Positions 7,956 to 16,453 of a stretch of 64,000 nucleotides of DNA are shown here, one piece after another. The DNA comes from RPRC01 sp034933285 (lineage in GTDB: Bacteria; Desulfobacterota; Desulfuromonadia; Geobacterales; Geobacteraceae), in NCBI GenBank assembly GCA_034933285.1, contig JAYFNT010000009.1, positions 248,001 through 312,000 of the forward strand, read 5' to 3'. Position 1 is the first letter of the stretch. Each line of letters begins with the position of its first letter. A program made the translations under genes and the position numbers. A model generated the notes under the pieces. That model had not been told where the DNA came from and did not search any database. It was given only the letters and a program-made list of their open reading frames with translations.

Positions 7956-9518
7956 CTATCTTGCCCGTCGCCGCATAAGCAAGGCGGGCAGCACCGTAGC
8001 GAAAAACATTCCTGCAACGACGAGGAAACCGTCCTGATAAGCCAGCAACTGTCCCTTAGGCACGAGCATAGTTTCCAGAAAAGTCATCGCGGCTGGTGGT
8101 GCGTCGCTGGGCAGGCGGGTGCCATACGGATTTCCCCAGTGGATAAGCATCAGCCCCAGATGCTGGACTGCAGCACCAGCAGCCGAAGTTGCCGGTGTCA
8201 TCGCCTGAGCCAGCGCATCACCATGAAAGGTGGTACGCCGATCGATCAGCACGGATAGCATGTTAACCCCCATTGCGCCACCAAGCTGGCGCACGAAATT
8301 CAGGGTGCCGGAGCCTTGTGCCAACATCTCGTGCGGCAAGGCTCGTAAAGCACCGGCATTCAGCGATGGTGTTATCATCCCCAGCCCGACACGTCCGATT
8401 ACGATCCACCAGGCAAATGACCAGAAGGGCGAATCCACATCGGCGCCGGCGCAAAGCCAGTTGGAAAGGCCGAACAGGATCAACCCTGCTACGACAGGCT
8501 TCCAAGGCGGCAATCGATCAGCGAGTCGCCCGCCCAGTGGTGACACCACCGCCAGCGCAAAGCCGGCCGGCATGAGCAAAAGGCCGGAGCGGGTCGGCGT
8601 GTAGCCTTGCACGAGTTGCACGAACATGGGCACGATATAGGTGGAACCGTAGATGCCCAGCCCCAGGGCGAAGGCAACCAGACAGCTGGCTGTGAACCGG
8701 CCATTGGCGAAGACGCGAAGATTCAGAAGCGGCAGTTGACAAGTCAGTTCCCAGGCGACAAAAGCAACGGCAGTGGTGAGCGCAGACACAAACAGGGCCA
8801 AGATCAGATCCGAGCTCCACCCCTCGCGCTGCCCATTGGAGATCGCGCTCAGCAGGCAGACCAGCGATAATACCAGGAAAAGAAAGCCTAAACCGTCGAA
8901 ACGGCGCGCAGCAGCCTCCTGCCGTGTATCACGGCCCGGCAGGAACACCGACGCTGCCGCCATCGCGGCCACACACACCGGCACGACCGCAAGGAATACG
9001 TAGCGCCAGCTGTATTCATCGACCAGGTAGCCGGCAAGGGTTGGACCGAGCGCCGGCGCCAGCACCACGCCAATGGTAAATATGGACATCGCCCGACCGC
9101 GTTGCTGGCGCGGGAAGACCTCCGACAGCACCACCATTGTCACCGGTTGGATCAGACCGGAAGCCATGCCTTGCAGTACGCGCGCCAGGATGATTTCGTT
9201 GTTGTTGCTGCTCACAGCTCCGGCCACCGTACCCGTAATGAATACCGCCAGTGCTCCGAGGAATGTCAGCCGATAGCCGAATCGTCCGAGTGCCCAGGCG
9301 GTAAGCAGCATGGTCGCCGTCATAGCAGCCAGAAAGCCGGTGGACAGCCATTGCACCTGGTCCTGTCCCAACCCGAAGGCGCCCATGATATCCGGCAGCG
9401 CCACATTGACCATAGTAGAAGCTGCGGTAGTGACAATTGTCCCGAGCATTACTGTGAAAGTTGCGATCCATTTGTACCGTACACCGTAGCGCTCGGTGTA
9501 GGATTCAATTGGCGACAT
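7956..9518 (-). CDS. emrB: DHA2-family (14-TM) MFS multidrug efflux permease, EmrB-type
   Basis: A 520-residue major facilitator protein with about 14 membrane segments. The drug:H+ antiporter-2 signatures are visible: LQGMASGLIQPVTM-type motif C near residue 114, and GRGRAMS-like motif A (QQRGRAMSIF, ~137). It would form a tripartite pump with the EmrA-type adaptor encoded just upstream (overlap of 14 bases, 9505-9518) and a TolC-like outer-membrane channel, which is not in this window. It is the last gene of the marR-emrA-emrB operon. The protein is Ala/Gly/Pro-rich and its gene looks more GC-rich than the neighbours, suggesting recent acquisition (inference). Confidence 0.93.
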   Translation of the reverse strand: MSPIESYTERYGVRYKWIATFTVMLGTIVTTAASTMVNVALPDIMGAFGLGQDQVQWLSTGFLAAMTATMLLTAWALGRFGYRLTFLGALAVFITGTVAGAVSSNNNEIILARVLQGMASGLIQPVTMVVLSEVFPRQQRGRAMSIFTIGVVLAPALGPTLAGYLVDEYSWRYVFLAVVPVCVAAMAAASVFLPGRDTRQEAAARRFDGLGFLFLVLSLVCLLSAISNGQREGWSSDLILALFVSALTTAVAFVAWELTCQLPLLNLRVFANGRFTASCLVAFALGLGIYGSTYIVPMFVQLVQGYTPTRSGLLLMPAGFALAVVSPLGGRLADRLPPWKPVVAGLILFGLSNWLCAGADVDSPFWSFAWWIVIGRVGLGMITPSLNAGALRALPHEMLAQGSGTLNFVRQLGGAMGVNMLSVLIDRRTTFHGDALAQAMTPATSAAGAAVQHLGLMLIHWGNPYGTRLPSDAPPAAMTFLETMLVPKGQLLAYQDGFLVVAGMFFATVLPALLMRRRAR

Positions 9519-10638
9519 TGATTGAGACCTCGACCATCAGGCCGGGTTGCAAGGGCTGCTTGGGTTTGTCGATTGCGATGCGGACCGGTACCCGCTGGGT
9601 AATCTTGGTGAAGTTGCCTGAAGGGTTGGGGCTTGGCAGCAAGGCAAACTGGTTCGTGGCGGCATTGCCTACGCGAAATACACGCCCGCGCAGAGCAAGT
9701 CTCGGAAAAGCGTCCACTTTCACGCGTACCGGCTGGCCGACCCGCACTCTGCCGATCGCGGTTTCCTTGACGTTGGCTTCCACCCAGATGTCGTTCGGGT
9801 CATGCAACATCATCAGCCACTGCCCGGCCTGCACGTAGTCACCCGCATGGATGAAGGTCCTGTCGACGATGCCGTTGCAGGGGGCGCGCAAGGAGCGGTC
9901 GGCGAGTTCCTGGCGAACCTGCGCGACCTGCGCGGCAAGGGCCGCGCGCTCGCGTCTCAACACCTCGATCCGCTGCTCAAGCATGGGCACTTGGCCGCGC
10001 TGGGCGGTCGCCTGGGTCAGTGCAGCTTGGCGGGCGACAAGCTGTGCCTGCGCCTGGTGCAAAGACGCCTCCTGCTGGAGCTGTGTACTGCGCGCATGGT
10101 CCCAGCTCTCGCGGGAGACGGCACCCCTGCCGATCAGCGCATCGAAACGGCCAAAGTCTGCTGTGGCGCGATCCGCCTGACGTGCATTCACGGTCATGGC
10201 CGCCTTGGCGGCTGCAATCTGGGCCCGGGCATCGGCAACCCCTGCGGCAGTCGTCTGCGACGTGGTGTCGCGCTGGATCGTTGCTTCGCGTATTTTGGCA
10301 TCCTGGGCCGCCAGATTGCTTTCCAGTGTTGCAAGCCGCAGCGTGGCGTCACGTTTGTCCAATTCGCCCAAAACCTGCCCTTTGCGGACATGATCGCCCT
10401 CGATCACCGTCCTGGTGACAAGCCAGCCATCCAGTCGGCTGGCAATGGTGATGACCTCACCTGCCGTCTTTGCATCGTTCTCTTCAACGTGCGTCAAGCG
10501 TTTGTGCAGCAAATACACGCCGGCCAGCAGCGCAAGAAGCAGCACGACGATGCCGACGGGATGCCGAACCGCGCCCAACCCTGCTCTGCGTAAAATAGCG
10601 CGAACCCGCATTGATGTCGTCGTTCCCTCGTCCCTCAT
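9505..10638 (-). CDS. emrA: HlyD/EmrA-family membrane-fusion adaptor of multidrug efflux pump
   Basis: 377 residues: a single N-terminal membrane segment (~26-45), a biotinyl-lipoyl half-motif (EVITIASRLDGWLVTR), a long Ala/Gln-rich coiled-coil hairpin (~100-220), the second lipoyl half (LRAPCNGIVDRTF) and a beta-barrel C-terminal part ending in PGLMVEVSI. It spans the periplasm and links the inner-membrane pump to an outer-membrane channel. Its ATG overlaps the stop of the marR gene by four bases (ATGA), and its 3' end overlaps emrB, so the three genes are translationally coupled. Nine residues could be trimmed if the internal ATG at 10611 is used. Confidence 0.92.
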   Translation of the reverse strand: MRDEGTTTSMRVRAILRRAGLGAVRHPVGIVVLLLALLAGVYLLHKRLTHVEENDAKTAGEVITIASRLDGWLVTRTVIEGDHVRKGQVLGELDKRDATLRLATLESNLAAQDAKIREATIQRDTTSQTTAAGVADARAQIAAAKAAMTVNARQADRATADFGRFDALIGRGAVSRESWDHARSTQLQQEASLHQAQAQLVARQAALTQATAQRGQVPMLEQRIEVLRRERAALAAQVAQVRQELADRSLRAPCNGIVDRTFIHAGDYVQAGQWLMMLHDPNDIWVEANVKETAIGRVRVGQPVRVKVDAFPRLALRGRVFRVGNAATNQFALLPSPNPSGNFTKITQRVPVRIAIDKPKQPLQPGLMVEVSINVAN

Positions 10639-11108
10639 GCTGCGTCCCCTGGTTCAGGAGCCCAAGGCCTGTTGAGCCCGTCGCAGATGCGATCAATAAC
10701 GTTGAGGGCGGTCACCAGTTCCTCATCACTAATGCCGGCAAAAATCCGTTGGCGGATTATGGCAGTGGCCGCTTCCACTTGATCGACCAGCATGCGCCCG
10801 CTTGGGGTAAGGGAAAGTATCCTTGCACGTCGGTCGTCGCGATCTGGCAGGCGTTTTACCAGCCCGGCTTTATCGAGGGCATCGATCAGTCGGACCAGGG
10901 TTGAACATTCGAGGCCGACCGATTCCGCCAGATCCTTTTGTCGCAGCGGCATCTTGTTTCGCGCGACATGCAGCAGAGGCAACCAGGTCGCTTCGGTGAG
11001 GCCGAATGGCTGCAAGAGCTCGTCAACAGCCCTACGCCATTGCCGAGAAGCATAACCGAGCCGGTGCCCGAAAAGTTGATGGATGTTTAGTTTGGGGATT
11101 TCGTTCAT
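10635..11108 (-). CDS. MarR-family transcriptional regulator of the efflux operon
   Basis: 157 residues from the ATG at 11108, with AAGAGG just upstream; a TTG at 11123 is also in frame. The winged helix is seen in LRQKDLAESVGLECSTLVRLIDALDKAGLVKR followed by the wing DRDDRRARILSLTPSG, the MarR signature. It is the first gene of a marR-emrA-emrB operon, so it most likely represses its own operon and is released by the drug exported by the pump. A 24-bp imperfect palindrome overlaps the operon promoter (11142-11165). Confidence 0.92.
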   Translation of the reverse strand: MNEIPKLNIHQLFGHRLGYASRQWRRAVDELLQPFGLTEATWLPLLHVARNKMPLRQKDLAESVGLECSTLVRLIDALDKAGLVKRLPDRDDRRARILSLTPSGRMLVDQVEAATAIIRQRIFAGISDEELVTALNVIDRICDGLNRPWAPEPGDAA

Positions 11109-11140
11109 ATAGCCTCTTACCAAGCTGATTATTTCGTATT

Positions 11141-11170
11141 AAAGTAATTTGAATCAGAACTACTTGTCAA
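11141..11170 (-). promoter_or_regulatory. Promoter with overlapping palindromic operator of marR-emrA-emrB
   Basis: On the minus strand a perfect TTGACA (11170-11165) is followed after 17-18 bases by a weak TACTTT/TTACTT -10. Between them lies an imperfect palindrome with arms AAGTA (11142-11146) and TACTT (11161-11165), the size and place expected for a MarR operator. Confidence 0.5.
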
Positions 11171-11315
11171 GAAATAAACTGAAGGAGCGCTTGATGCAGG
11201 CCACAAGGAAATTTGAAGTTTACGCATATGTTGATAACCTTTGCAGCTCATCACTTCGGCTGTAAACCGCCGTTGAAGACATGGCCCAAATACTACATGA
11301 TTTTCAGAGCCTTAC

Positions 11316-11351
11316 AAAAAAAGGGCCTACGAAATCTCGTAGACCCTTTTT
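11316..11351. terminator. Bidirectional terminator after tRNA-Pro
   Basis: AAAAAAGGG(C)CTACGA and TCGTAG(A)CCCTTTTT form a stem of about 15 bp with a four-base loop, flanked by an A run and a T run. It lies four bases past the CCA end of the tRNA-Pro gene and would end its transcript, and possibly the upstream translation operon. Confidence 0.8.
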
Positions 11352-11354
11352 ATA

Positions 11355-11431
11355 TGGTCGGGGCGACTGGATTCGAACCAGCGACCACTAGACCCCCAGT
11401 CTAGTGCGCTACCAGGCTGCGCTACGCCCCG
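11355..11431 (-). tRNA. tRNA-Pro (anticodon GGG)
   Basis: A complete cloverleaf on the minus strand: acceptor CGGGGCG/CGCCCCG, D-arm GCGC/GCGC, anticodon stem CTAGA/TCTAG around the loop CTGGGGG (anticodon GGG after T33), T-arm with TTCGAAT, discriminator A and an encoded CCA (11357-11355). It lies just downstream of the merR-type gene. Confidence 0.95.
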
Positions 11432-11449
11432 TATAAATCTTAACTACTC

Positions 11450-11800
11450 TTACAGTGAATCCCGCAATCTTAGTAAATCTTCGCGTATCTCCCGTAAAAT
11501 GCTTCGTTCTTTGTCATTTATCGTTTCCGGCGAAGCAAATGTGTCTTCGAGGCCAGGTTTTTTGACAAGTCGGTTTCTGGCTCCGGCTATGGTCATTTTC
11601 TCACTGTACAGCAACTGCTTGATCGTGAAGACAAGAGCCAAATCTTGCCTTGAATAGAGTCTTTGGCCAGTGCGACTTTTTAGGGGCTTCAGGATGGCGA
11701 ATTCAGATTCCCAGAAGCGGAGGACCGATGTATTCACCTCGGCCAGCCTGGCAACTTCACCAATCTTATAGTATTGCTTGTCGGGAACCTCAGCTTTCAT
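11450..11800 (-). CDS. MerR-family transcriptional regulator
   Basis: 116 residues from the ATG at 11800; a TTG at 11818 is also in frame. The N-terminal helix-turn-helix (YYKIGEVARLAEVNTSVLRFWE, ~8-29) and wing (RTGQRLYSRQDL) are classic MerR, with the LRFWESEF variant found in the short MerR-like proteins that commonly sit beside ihfA. The C-terminal part is a short coiled coil without effector-binding cysteines, so it does not look like a metal sensor. Its start is ~20 bases from the ihfA stop, so the two genes are co-transcribed at the end of the pheST operon. Confidence 0.9.
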   Translation of the reverse strand: MKAEVPDKQYYKIGEVARLAEVNTSVLRFWESEFAILKPLKSRTGQRLYSRQDLALVFTIKQLLYSEKMTIAGARNRLVKKPGLEDTFASPETINDKERSILREIREDLLRLRDSL

Positions 11801-11819
11801 GGTCCCTTCCGCAGGCAAG

Positions 11820-12098
11820 TTACTTCGCGTTAATGGATGCCTTGAGCACCTGACTCGGTTTGAAGGTCAGGATTTTGCGAGCTGAAATAACAATCTCCTC
11901 GCCCGTTTGCGGGTTGCGGCCGCGCCTGTCAGCCTTCTCTTTCACGACGAAATTCCCAAATCCCGCAATCTTGATTTTCTCGCCGGATTCAAGGGTGGTT
12001 TTTATAATATCAAAAACCATCTCAACCAGTTCGGCAGATTCCTTCTTTGAGAAGCCGATCTTTTCGTATATTTTTTCGACCATATCGGATTTTGTCAT
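11820..12098 (-). CDS. ihfA: Integration host factor alpha subunit
   Basis: 92 residues from the ATG at 12098 (GAGGG five bases upstream). It has the HU/IHF fold: dimerising helices at the N-terminus, then GFGNFVVKEKADRRGRNPQTGE, the DNA-bending beta arm with its intercalating Pro in RNPQTG. IHF bends DNA at sigma-54 promoters and elsewhere, and rpoN and a sigma-54 promoter are also in this window. The position directly after pheT is conserved across many proteobacteria, which supports alpha rather than beta. Confidence 0.92.
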   Translation of the reverse strand: MTKSDMVEKIYEKIGFSKKESAELVEMVFDIIKTTLESGEKIKIAGFGNFVVKEKADRRGRNPQTGEEIVISARKILTFKPSQVLKASINAK

Positions 12099-12202
12099 GA
12101 TATCCCTCAATTAACAAATAATATTAAATGGTTAGAAGGTGGCCGCTCACGTGCAATGCGTTTGGTTTTATAGCATGGCGGGCAAATATTATCAACCCAT
12201 TT

Positions 12203-14608
12203 TTACCTGACTACCACATTTATTTTCTTTTTCAGGTTTTCAATCACTTTCTGGTGAAGACGATTGACCTCCTCGTCGGTCAGCGTACGCTCTTGAGAGC
12301 AATATCTGATCCGCACGGCAATGCTTTTCTGTCCCTCAGGCACGTGGGAACCTGTATAGACGTCGAACAACTCGACTTTTCCGAGTTCCTTGATCCTGTT
12401 TGACCTGATGCAATCCAGAACAACCCCCGTTTCCATTCCTTTATCTATCAGCATTGCTATATCGCGGAAGGTGTCCGGAAAGCGCGGCGGCGCAGTGACC
12501 GTTGTTGTACCGCTGAAGAGTGATACAAGCTTTTCCAAATCAATTTCAAAATAATACAGGGGCTGGTCAAACCCGTATGTTTCCTGTACAGCCGGATGCA
12601 ATTCACCCATGGTGCCTAACTGCATATTTCCCGCAAGAATGCCGCATGACTTGCCGGGATGGTAAAAATTCTCGGTAATAGACGCGTTGTAAGAAACATC
12701 AGGCAGGTGCAACGCTGCTACGGTATTTTCGATGATTCCCTTTACATCGTAGAAATCCGCCGTTTCAGGACTGCGGTTCCACCCTGCCCGGTCACGAGCC
12801 CCGATTAAGAGGCCTGCGACATGGAGCGGCTCGCTGGGAAGTTCCGAACCTTTTTCTTCAAGGTAGATCCTCCGCATCTCGAACAATTGCAGGTCCATTA
12901 GCCTGAAGCTGGCATTATTGCGTGCAACTTCCAGCAGCCCTGGCAGCAGGCTTGTTCTCATAACCGACTGATCTTCCGTCAGTGGATTGAGTATGGGCAC
13001 CATCTTTCTTCTCACATCATCTTGCTCCAGGAGCATTTTGTCCATCGAACGCGGATTAATGAAGCTGTAATTCACGATTTCGGTAAGCCCGTTGCTCACC
13101 AGAAGGTTCCTGATTTTCAATTCCAGCAATCTCCTGCGCGATGGCCGATCAGAGCTAATCCTGACTTGAGGCATGGTAACGGGTATGTTTTCATAGCCGT
13201 TCAATCTGGCAATTTCCTCGATCAGGTCGATTTCCCGGTCAATGTCAACCCTGAAAGTAGGAACAATAATGCTGAAAATCCCGTCACCAGCGGTGGACAC
13301 TTCGAATTCGAGGTTCCTAAGGATGTTTTCCACTTCTGTACCGGAAAGCTCCAGACCGAGAATCTGGTTGGCACGCGCCAGTCTCAGGATGATGTTTCTG
13401 GGGGCCGCGGGCTCAGGATATATATCGATTTTTCCCATTGAAACCGTGCCGCCGGCCAATTCGGCCATCAACGCCGCAGCGCGGTCAAGAGCCCTGGGAA
13501 GATTGCCTATATCGGCGCCCCTCTCGAAACGATGGGATGATTCAGTGTGAATACCCAGACGTTTAGAGGTTCTTCTCACCATTGTCGGCTCAAAACATGC
13601 GCTTTCGATGAGTATATCCGTTGTGGCATCATTTATTTCAGAGTTTTCCCCCCCCATAATTCCCGCCAGTGCTACGGCCTTTTCCCCGTCACAAATTGTC
13701 AGGTCTTCCGGAGATAAAACTCTTTGCTGTCCATCCAGCGTAGTAAAGGTATCACCCTCCCCTGCCCGCTTGACAACGATCTTTCCTCCCGCAAGCAGTT
13801 TGTAGTCAAACGCATGCAAGGGGTGACCGTACTCCAGAAGGACATAATTGGTTATATCCACCACGTTGTTGATGGAACGCATGCCTACAGCCGTAAGACG
13901 GTTTACCATCCAGGAAGGGGATGGACCTATGGTACACCCGGAGACAAATCTCGCCATATACCTGGGACATCCTACGGAATCTTCGACCTGAACTGATGCT
14001 GTCTCCACCACCGGTGGTCCCTCCTCGTGAACGCCGTGGCCAGGATATCGCACCTTAGTTCCAAGCTTTGCACCAATTTCACGGGCAATTCCGATCACAC
14101 TGAGGCAATCCGCTCGATTCGGCGTCAGTCCGATCTCGAAAATGGTATCCTTTAGCCCCAAAGATTCGAACAGAGGGATCCCAAGCTGGAATTGCGGGTC
14201 AAGAACCATGATGCCGGCAGACTCCGCCGACAGGCCGAGCTCACGCTCTGAACAGAGCATGCCGCATGACTCCTCGCCGCGTATTTTCGACTTCTTGATG
14301 CGGAAATCGCCCGGCAGGACAGCTCCGACCTGGGCGAGCGCGACCTTGTCTCCGGACTTGAAATTTTGTGCTCCGCAAACGACGGAAATAATTTCCCGGC
14401 CGTTGTTCACCTTGCAGAGAGACAGCTTGTCGGCATTGGGATGTTGCGACTTTTCTTCCACTTGGGCAACGATTACAGCATCCATGTCGCTGCCGATGGT
14501 TCGCATGCCTTCAACTTCCAATCCCAGCATGGTCAGCATTTGGGCCAGTTCTTCAGGGGTAAGGTTGAAATCGACGAATTCCTTGAGCCAATTGTATGTA
14601 ACTATCAT
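12203..14608 (-). CDS. pheT: Phenylalanyl-tRNA synthetase beta subunit
   Basis: 801 residues, the usual length of bacterial PheT. Order of domains: N-terminal B1 and tRNA-binding EMAP/B2 region (AQVEEKSQHPNADKLSLCKV at ~50), B3/B4 editing region, B5, the catalytic-like core, and the C-terminal anticodon-binding FDX-ACB domain (PPRFPDTFRDIAMLID ... RTLTDEEVNRLHQKV). With PheS it forms the (alpha-beta)2 enzyme that charges tRNA-Phe. It follows pheS by ~60 bases on the same strand. Confidence 0.97.
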   Translation of the reverse strand: MIVTYNWLKEFVDFNLTPEELAQMLTMLGLEVEGMRTIGSDMDAVIVAQVEEKSQHPNADKLSLCKVNNGREIISVVCGAQNFKSGDKVALAQVGAVLPGDFRIKKSKIRGEESCGMLCSERELGLSAESAGIMVLDPQFQLGIPLFESLGLKDTIFEIGLTPNRADCLSVIGIAREIGAKLGTKVRYPGHGVHEEGPPVVETASVQVEDSVGCPRYMARFVSGCTIGPSPSWMVNRLTAVGMRSINNVVDITNYVLLEYGHPLHAFDYKLLAGGKIVVKRAGEGDTFTTLDGQQRVLSPEDLTICDGEKAVALAGIMGGENSEINDATTDILIESACFEPTMVRRTSKRLGIHTESSHRFERGADIGNLPRALDRAAALMAELAGGTVSMGKIDIYPEPAAPRNIILRLARANQILGLELSGTEVENILRNLEFEVSTAGDGIFSIIVPTFRVDIDREIDLIEEIARLNGYENIPVTMPQVRISSDRPSRRRLLELKIRNLLVSNGLTEIVNYSFINPRSMDKMLLEQDDVRRKMVPILNPLTEDQSVMRTSLLPGLLEVARNNASFRLMDLQLFEMRRIYLEEKGSELPSEPLHVAGLLIGARDRAGWNRSPETADFYDVKGIIENTVAALHLPDVSYNASITENFYHPGKSCGILAGNMQLGTMGELHPAVQETYGFDQPLYYFEIDLEKLVSLFSGTTTVTAPPRFPDTFRDIAMLIDKGMETGVVLDCIRSNRIKELGKVELFDVYTGSHVPEGQKSIAVRIRYCSQERTLTDEEVNRLHQKVIENLKKKINVVVR

Positions 14609-14667
14609 AATATCACACTATCAACGAGTTGGATTTTGGTACTTAAAGTAATGCATTAGGTATATTT

Positions 14668-15684
14668 CTAAAACTGCGATAAGAATCGGACATCGTTTTC
14701 AAAAAGGAGTCTCATGTCGCTGATGCCGTACCGCAGCATGGCTATCCTTTCGATTCCCATGCCGAATGCAAATCCCGACACTGTCTCGGCATTATAGGAA
14801 ACATGGCGGAAAACCTCGGGATCTACCATTCCCGCACCGAGAACCTCCAGCCATCCCGTGTTCTTGCAGATTCTGCATCCTTTTCCTTTGCACATGACAC
14901 AGGCAATGTCTACTTCAGCGCTGGGCTCGGTGAAAGGAAAGAAGCTGGGTCTGAGGCGGACCCCGGTACCTGATCCGAAATACTGGTTGACAAAGTTCGT
15001 AAGGATCCCCTTGAGATCTCCAAAGGTTATGCCGGTATCGACGAGCAGTCCTTCTATCTGGTGGAACATGGGAGAATGGGTCGCATCCGAGTCGCAGCGG
15101 TAAACCGTTCCCGGAGCAATTATGCGGACCGGCGGAGGCTGGCGCAGCATGGTTCTGATCTGGACCGGCGAGGTATGTGTTCTCAGTACGACAGAATCGC
15201 TGATAAAGAAGGTGTCCTGCATGTCGCGTGCCGGATGGTCCTTGGGTATGTTCAGGGCCTCGAAATTATAATAATCCATTTCGATTTCGGGACCCTCTTC
15301 CACCTTGAAGCCAAGGCCTGCGAAAATGTCCACGATATCGTCTATCACCAGCGTAATTGGATGCCTTGTTCCCATAGGCCTGCGGCGTCCTGGCAAGGAC
15401 ACGTCAATCCGTTCGCTTTTCAGTCTTTCTTCCGTGCGCGCATTTTTCAGATCCTGCAGGGCCGTATCCAGTTGCGCTTCGATCCGTTCCTTGACGGAGT
15501 TGGCCTGCTGTCCGATCAATGGACGTTCATCCACAGGCAAAGCGCCCAACCCTTTCATCACCTGGGTCAGCAGACCTTTTTTGCCCAGGTATTTTACCCG
15601 CACTTCATGGAGCCCTTCCTCAGAGCCGACATCAGCAAGTTCGGACAGGGCGTTCCGCAACAGTTTTTCCAGGTTATCCTTCAT
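14668..15684 (-). CDS. pheS: Phenylalanyl-tRNA synthetase alpha subunit
   Basis: 338 residues from the ATG at 15684 (GGAAGG upstream), the usual length. The frame stays open into rplT, but an earlier start would run through a terminator hairpin. The N-terminal coiled coil (1-~90) is followed by the class II catalytic core with GTRHPITLVIDDI, motif 2 (GTVYRCDSDATHSPMFHQIEG) and motif 3 (GFAFGMGIERIAMLRYGI). A zinc-like cysteine set, CVMCKGKGCRICKNTGW, is seen near residue 265, as in other deltaproteobacterial-type PheS. An attenuator-like terminator (15700-15735) separates it from rplT. Confidence 0.97.
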   Translation of the reverse strand: MKDNLEKLLRNALSELADVGSEEGLHEVRVKYLGKKGLLTQVMKGLGALPVDERPLIGQQANSVKERIEAQLDTALQDLKNARTEERLKSERIDVSLPGRRRPMGTRHPITLVIDDIVDIFAGLGFKVEEGPEIEMDYYNFEALNIPKDHPARDMQDTFFISDSVVLRTHTSPVQIRTMLRQPPPVRIIAPGTVYRCDSDATHSPMFHQIEGLLVDTGITFGDLKGILTNFVNQYFGSGTGVRLRPSFFPFTEPSAEVDIACVMCKGKGCRICKNTGWLEVLGAGMVDPEVFRHVSYNAETVSGFAFGMGIERIAMLRYGISDMRLLFENDVRFLSQF

Positions 15685-15699
15685 AGATATCAGCCTTCC

Positions 15700-15735
15700 A
15701 AAAAAAAAGAAACGGGATAACCGGTATCCCATTTC
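15700..15735 (-). terminator. Terminator/attenuator between rplT and pheS
   Basis: On the minus strand GAAATGGGATA (15735-15725) pairs with TATCCCGTTTC (15719-15709), with one A-C mismatch, and is followed by nine Ts (15708-15700). It can end ribosomal transcripts after rplT, with partial read-through to pheST. No antiterminator was identified. Confidence 0.75.
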
Positions 15736-15760
15736 TTCTTTCTTCTCATCTTTGAATGGT

Positions 15761-16114
15761 TTATAGCTTTTCTTTAGCCAGAACCGCAATCTCGGAGAAT
15801 GCTTTCGGATCCGAAACCGCCAGGTCAGCAAGCACTTTTCTGTCAATCTGAACGTCAGCCTGTTTCAGGCCATGAATGAGCTTGCTGTATGCAAGTCCGT
15901 TCAGCCTGGAAGCTGCATTGATACGTGTGATCCAGAGTGCGCGGAAATCTCTTTTCCTGACTTTCCTGTCCCGGTATGCATACTTGAGGGCTCTGTCGAC
16001 AGCCTCGGTCGCGCTCCGGAACAATTTGCTTCTTGCGCCCCGGTATCCTTTCGCAAGTTTCAGCACCTTGTTTCTTCTCTGTCTCGCTTTAAATCCTCGT
16101 TTTACTCTTGGCAT
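15761..16114 (-). CDS. rplT: 50S ribosomal protein L20
   Basis: 117 residues, standard length. It has the basic N-terminal tail (MPRVKRGFKARQRRNKVLKL) and the conserved ARSKLFRSA and FRALWITRINAA segments. It is an early 23S rRNA-binding assembly protein. It follows rpmI with ~100 bases between them, in the usual infC-rpmI-rplT order. Confidence 0.98.
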   Translation of the reverse strand: MPRVKRGFKARQRRNKVLKLAKGYRGARSKLFRSATEAVDRALKYAYRDRKVRKRDFRALWITRINAASRLNGLAYSKLIHGLKQADVQIDRKVLADLAVSDPKAFSEIAVLAKEKL

Positions 16115-16145
16115 CTTCTACTCCTTTTTTTCGTATTTCGCCGGA

Positions 16146-16180
16146 TCCGCAAGGGGAGACGTTTCCTCACGGTTCGCGGA
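16146..16180. repeat. Structured intergenic motif, copy 2 (between rpmI and rplT)
   Basis: The block 16149-16172 matches 4367-4390 at 20 of its first 22 bases. It is again enclosed by inverted arms, here TCCGC (16146-16150) and GCGGA (16176-16180), different in sequence from copy 1 but in the same place. On the transcribed minus strand it reads GTGAGGAAACGTCTCCCC, and the C-to-T change still allows G-U pairing in the inner hairpin. It sits ~30 bases upstream of the rplT start, where it could affect L20 translation. Confidence 0.4.
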
Positions 16181-16216
16181 CTTGCGCATTGCCGCCGTCC
16201 TCATCATGGGAAGCTG

Positions 16217-16414
16217 TTAAAGGTAAGGAATCAGCCTGGCAATATTTTTTGCGTCAACTGGTGCTACCAGCGCACTCTGCCTGAGGTTGCGCTTTCTTTT
16301 CCTCGTCTTCGAAGTGAGGATATGGCTGGTAAAGCCATGGCTTCTCTTGATCTTGCCGGTGCCGGTCTTCTTGAACCTCTTAGCCGCACCCCGGTTTGTC
16401 TTGATCTTGGGCAT
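16217..16414 (-). CDS. rpmI: 50S ribosomal protein L35
   Basis: 65 residues, standard length, opening MPKIKTNRGAAKRFKKTGTG and continuing with the conserved basic SHILTSKTRKRKRNLR. It lies between infC (39 bases upstream) and rplT. Confidence 0.97.
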   Translation of the reverse strand: MPKIKTNRGAAKRFKKTGTGKIKRSHGFTSHILTSKTRKRKRNLRQSALVAPVDAKNIARLIPYL

Positions 16415-16453
16415 CTTCTTCTCCTTTGGCTCTCTATTAAAACTGACAGCTTA

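Noticed and set aside
11213..11404. 63-residue plus-strand reading frame ending in a GATGFEPATTRPPV-like tail
   Set aside because: It runs antisense through a terminator and the tRNA-Pro gene; this peptide is a well-known artefact of tRNA antisense reading.
15685..15730. Possible Phe-rich leader peptide (four Phe codons in a row) before pheS, as in phe attenuation
   Set aside because: The Phe codons are the T tract of the terminator itself and come after the hairpin, so ribosome stalling there could not control it. There is no stop codon before pheS and the start has a poor ribosome site.
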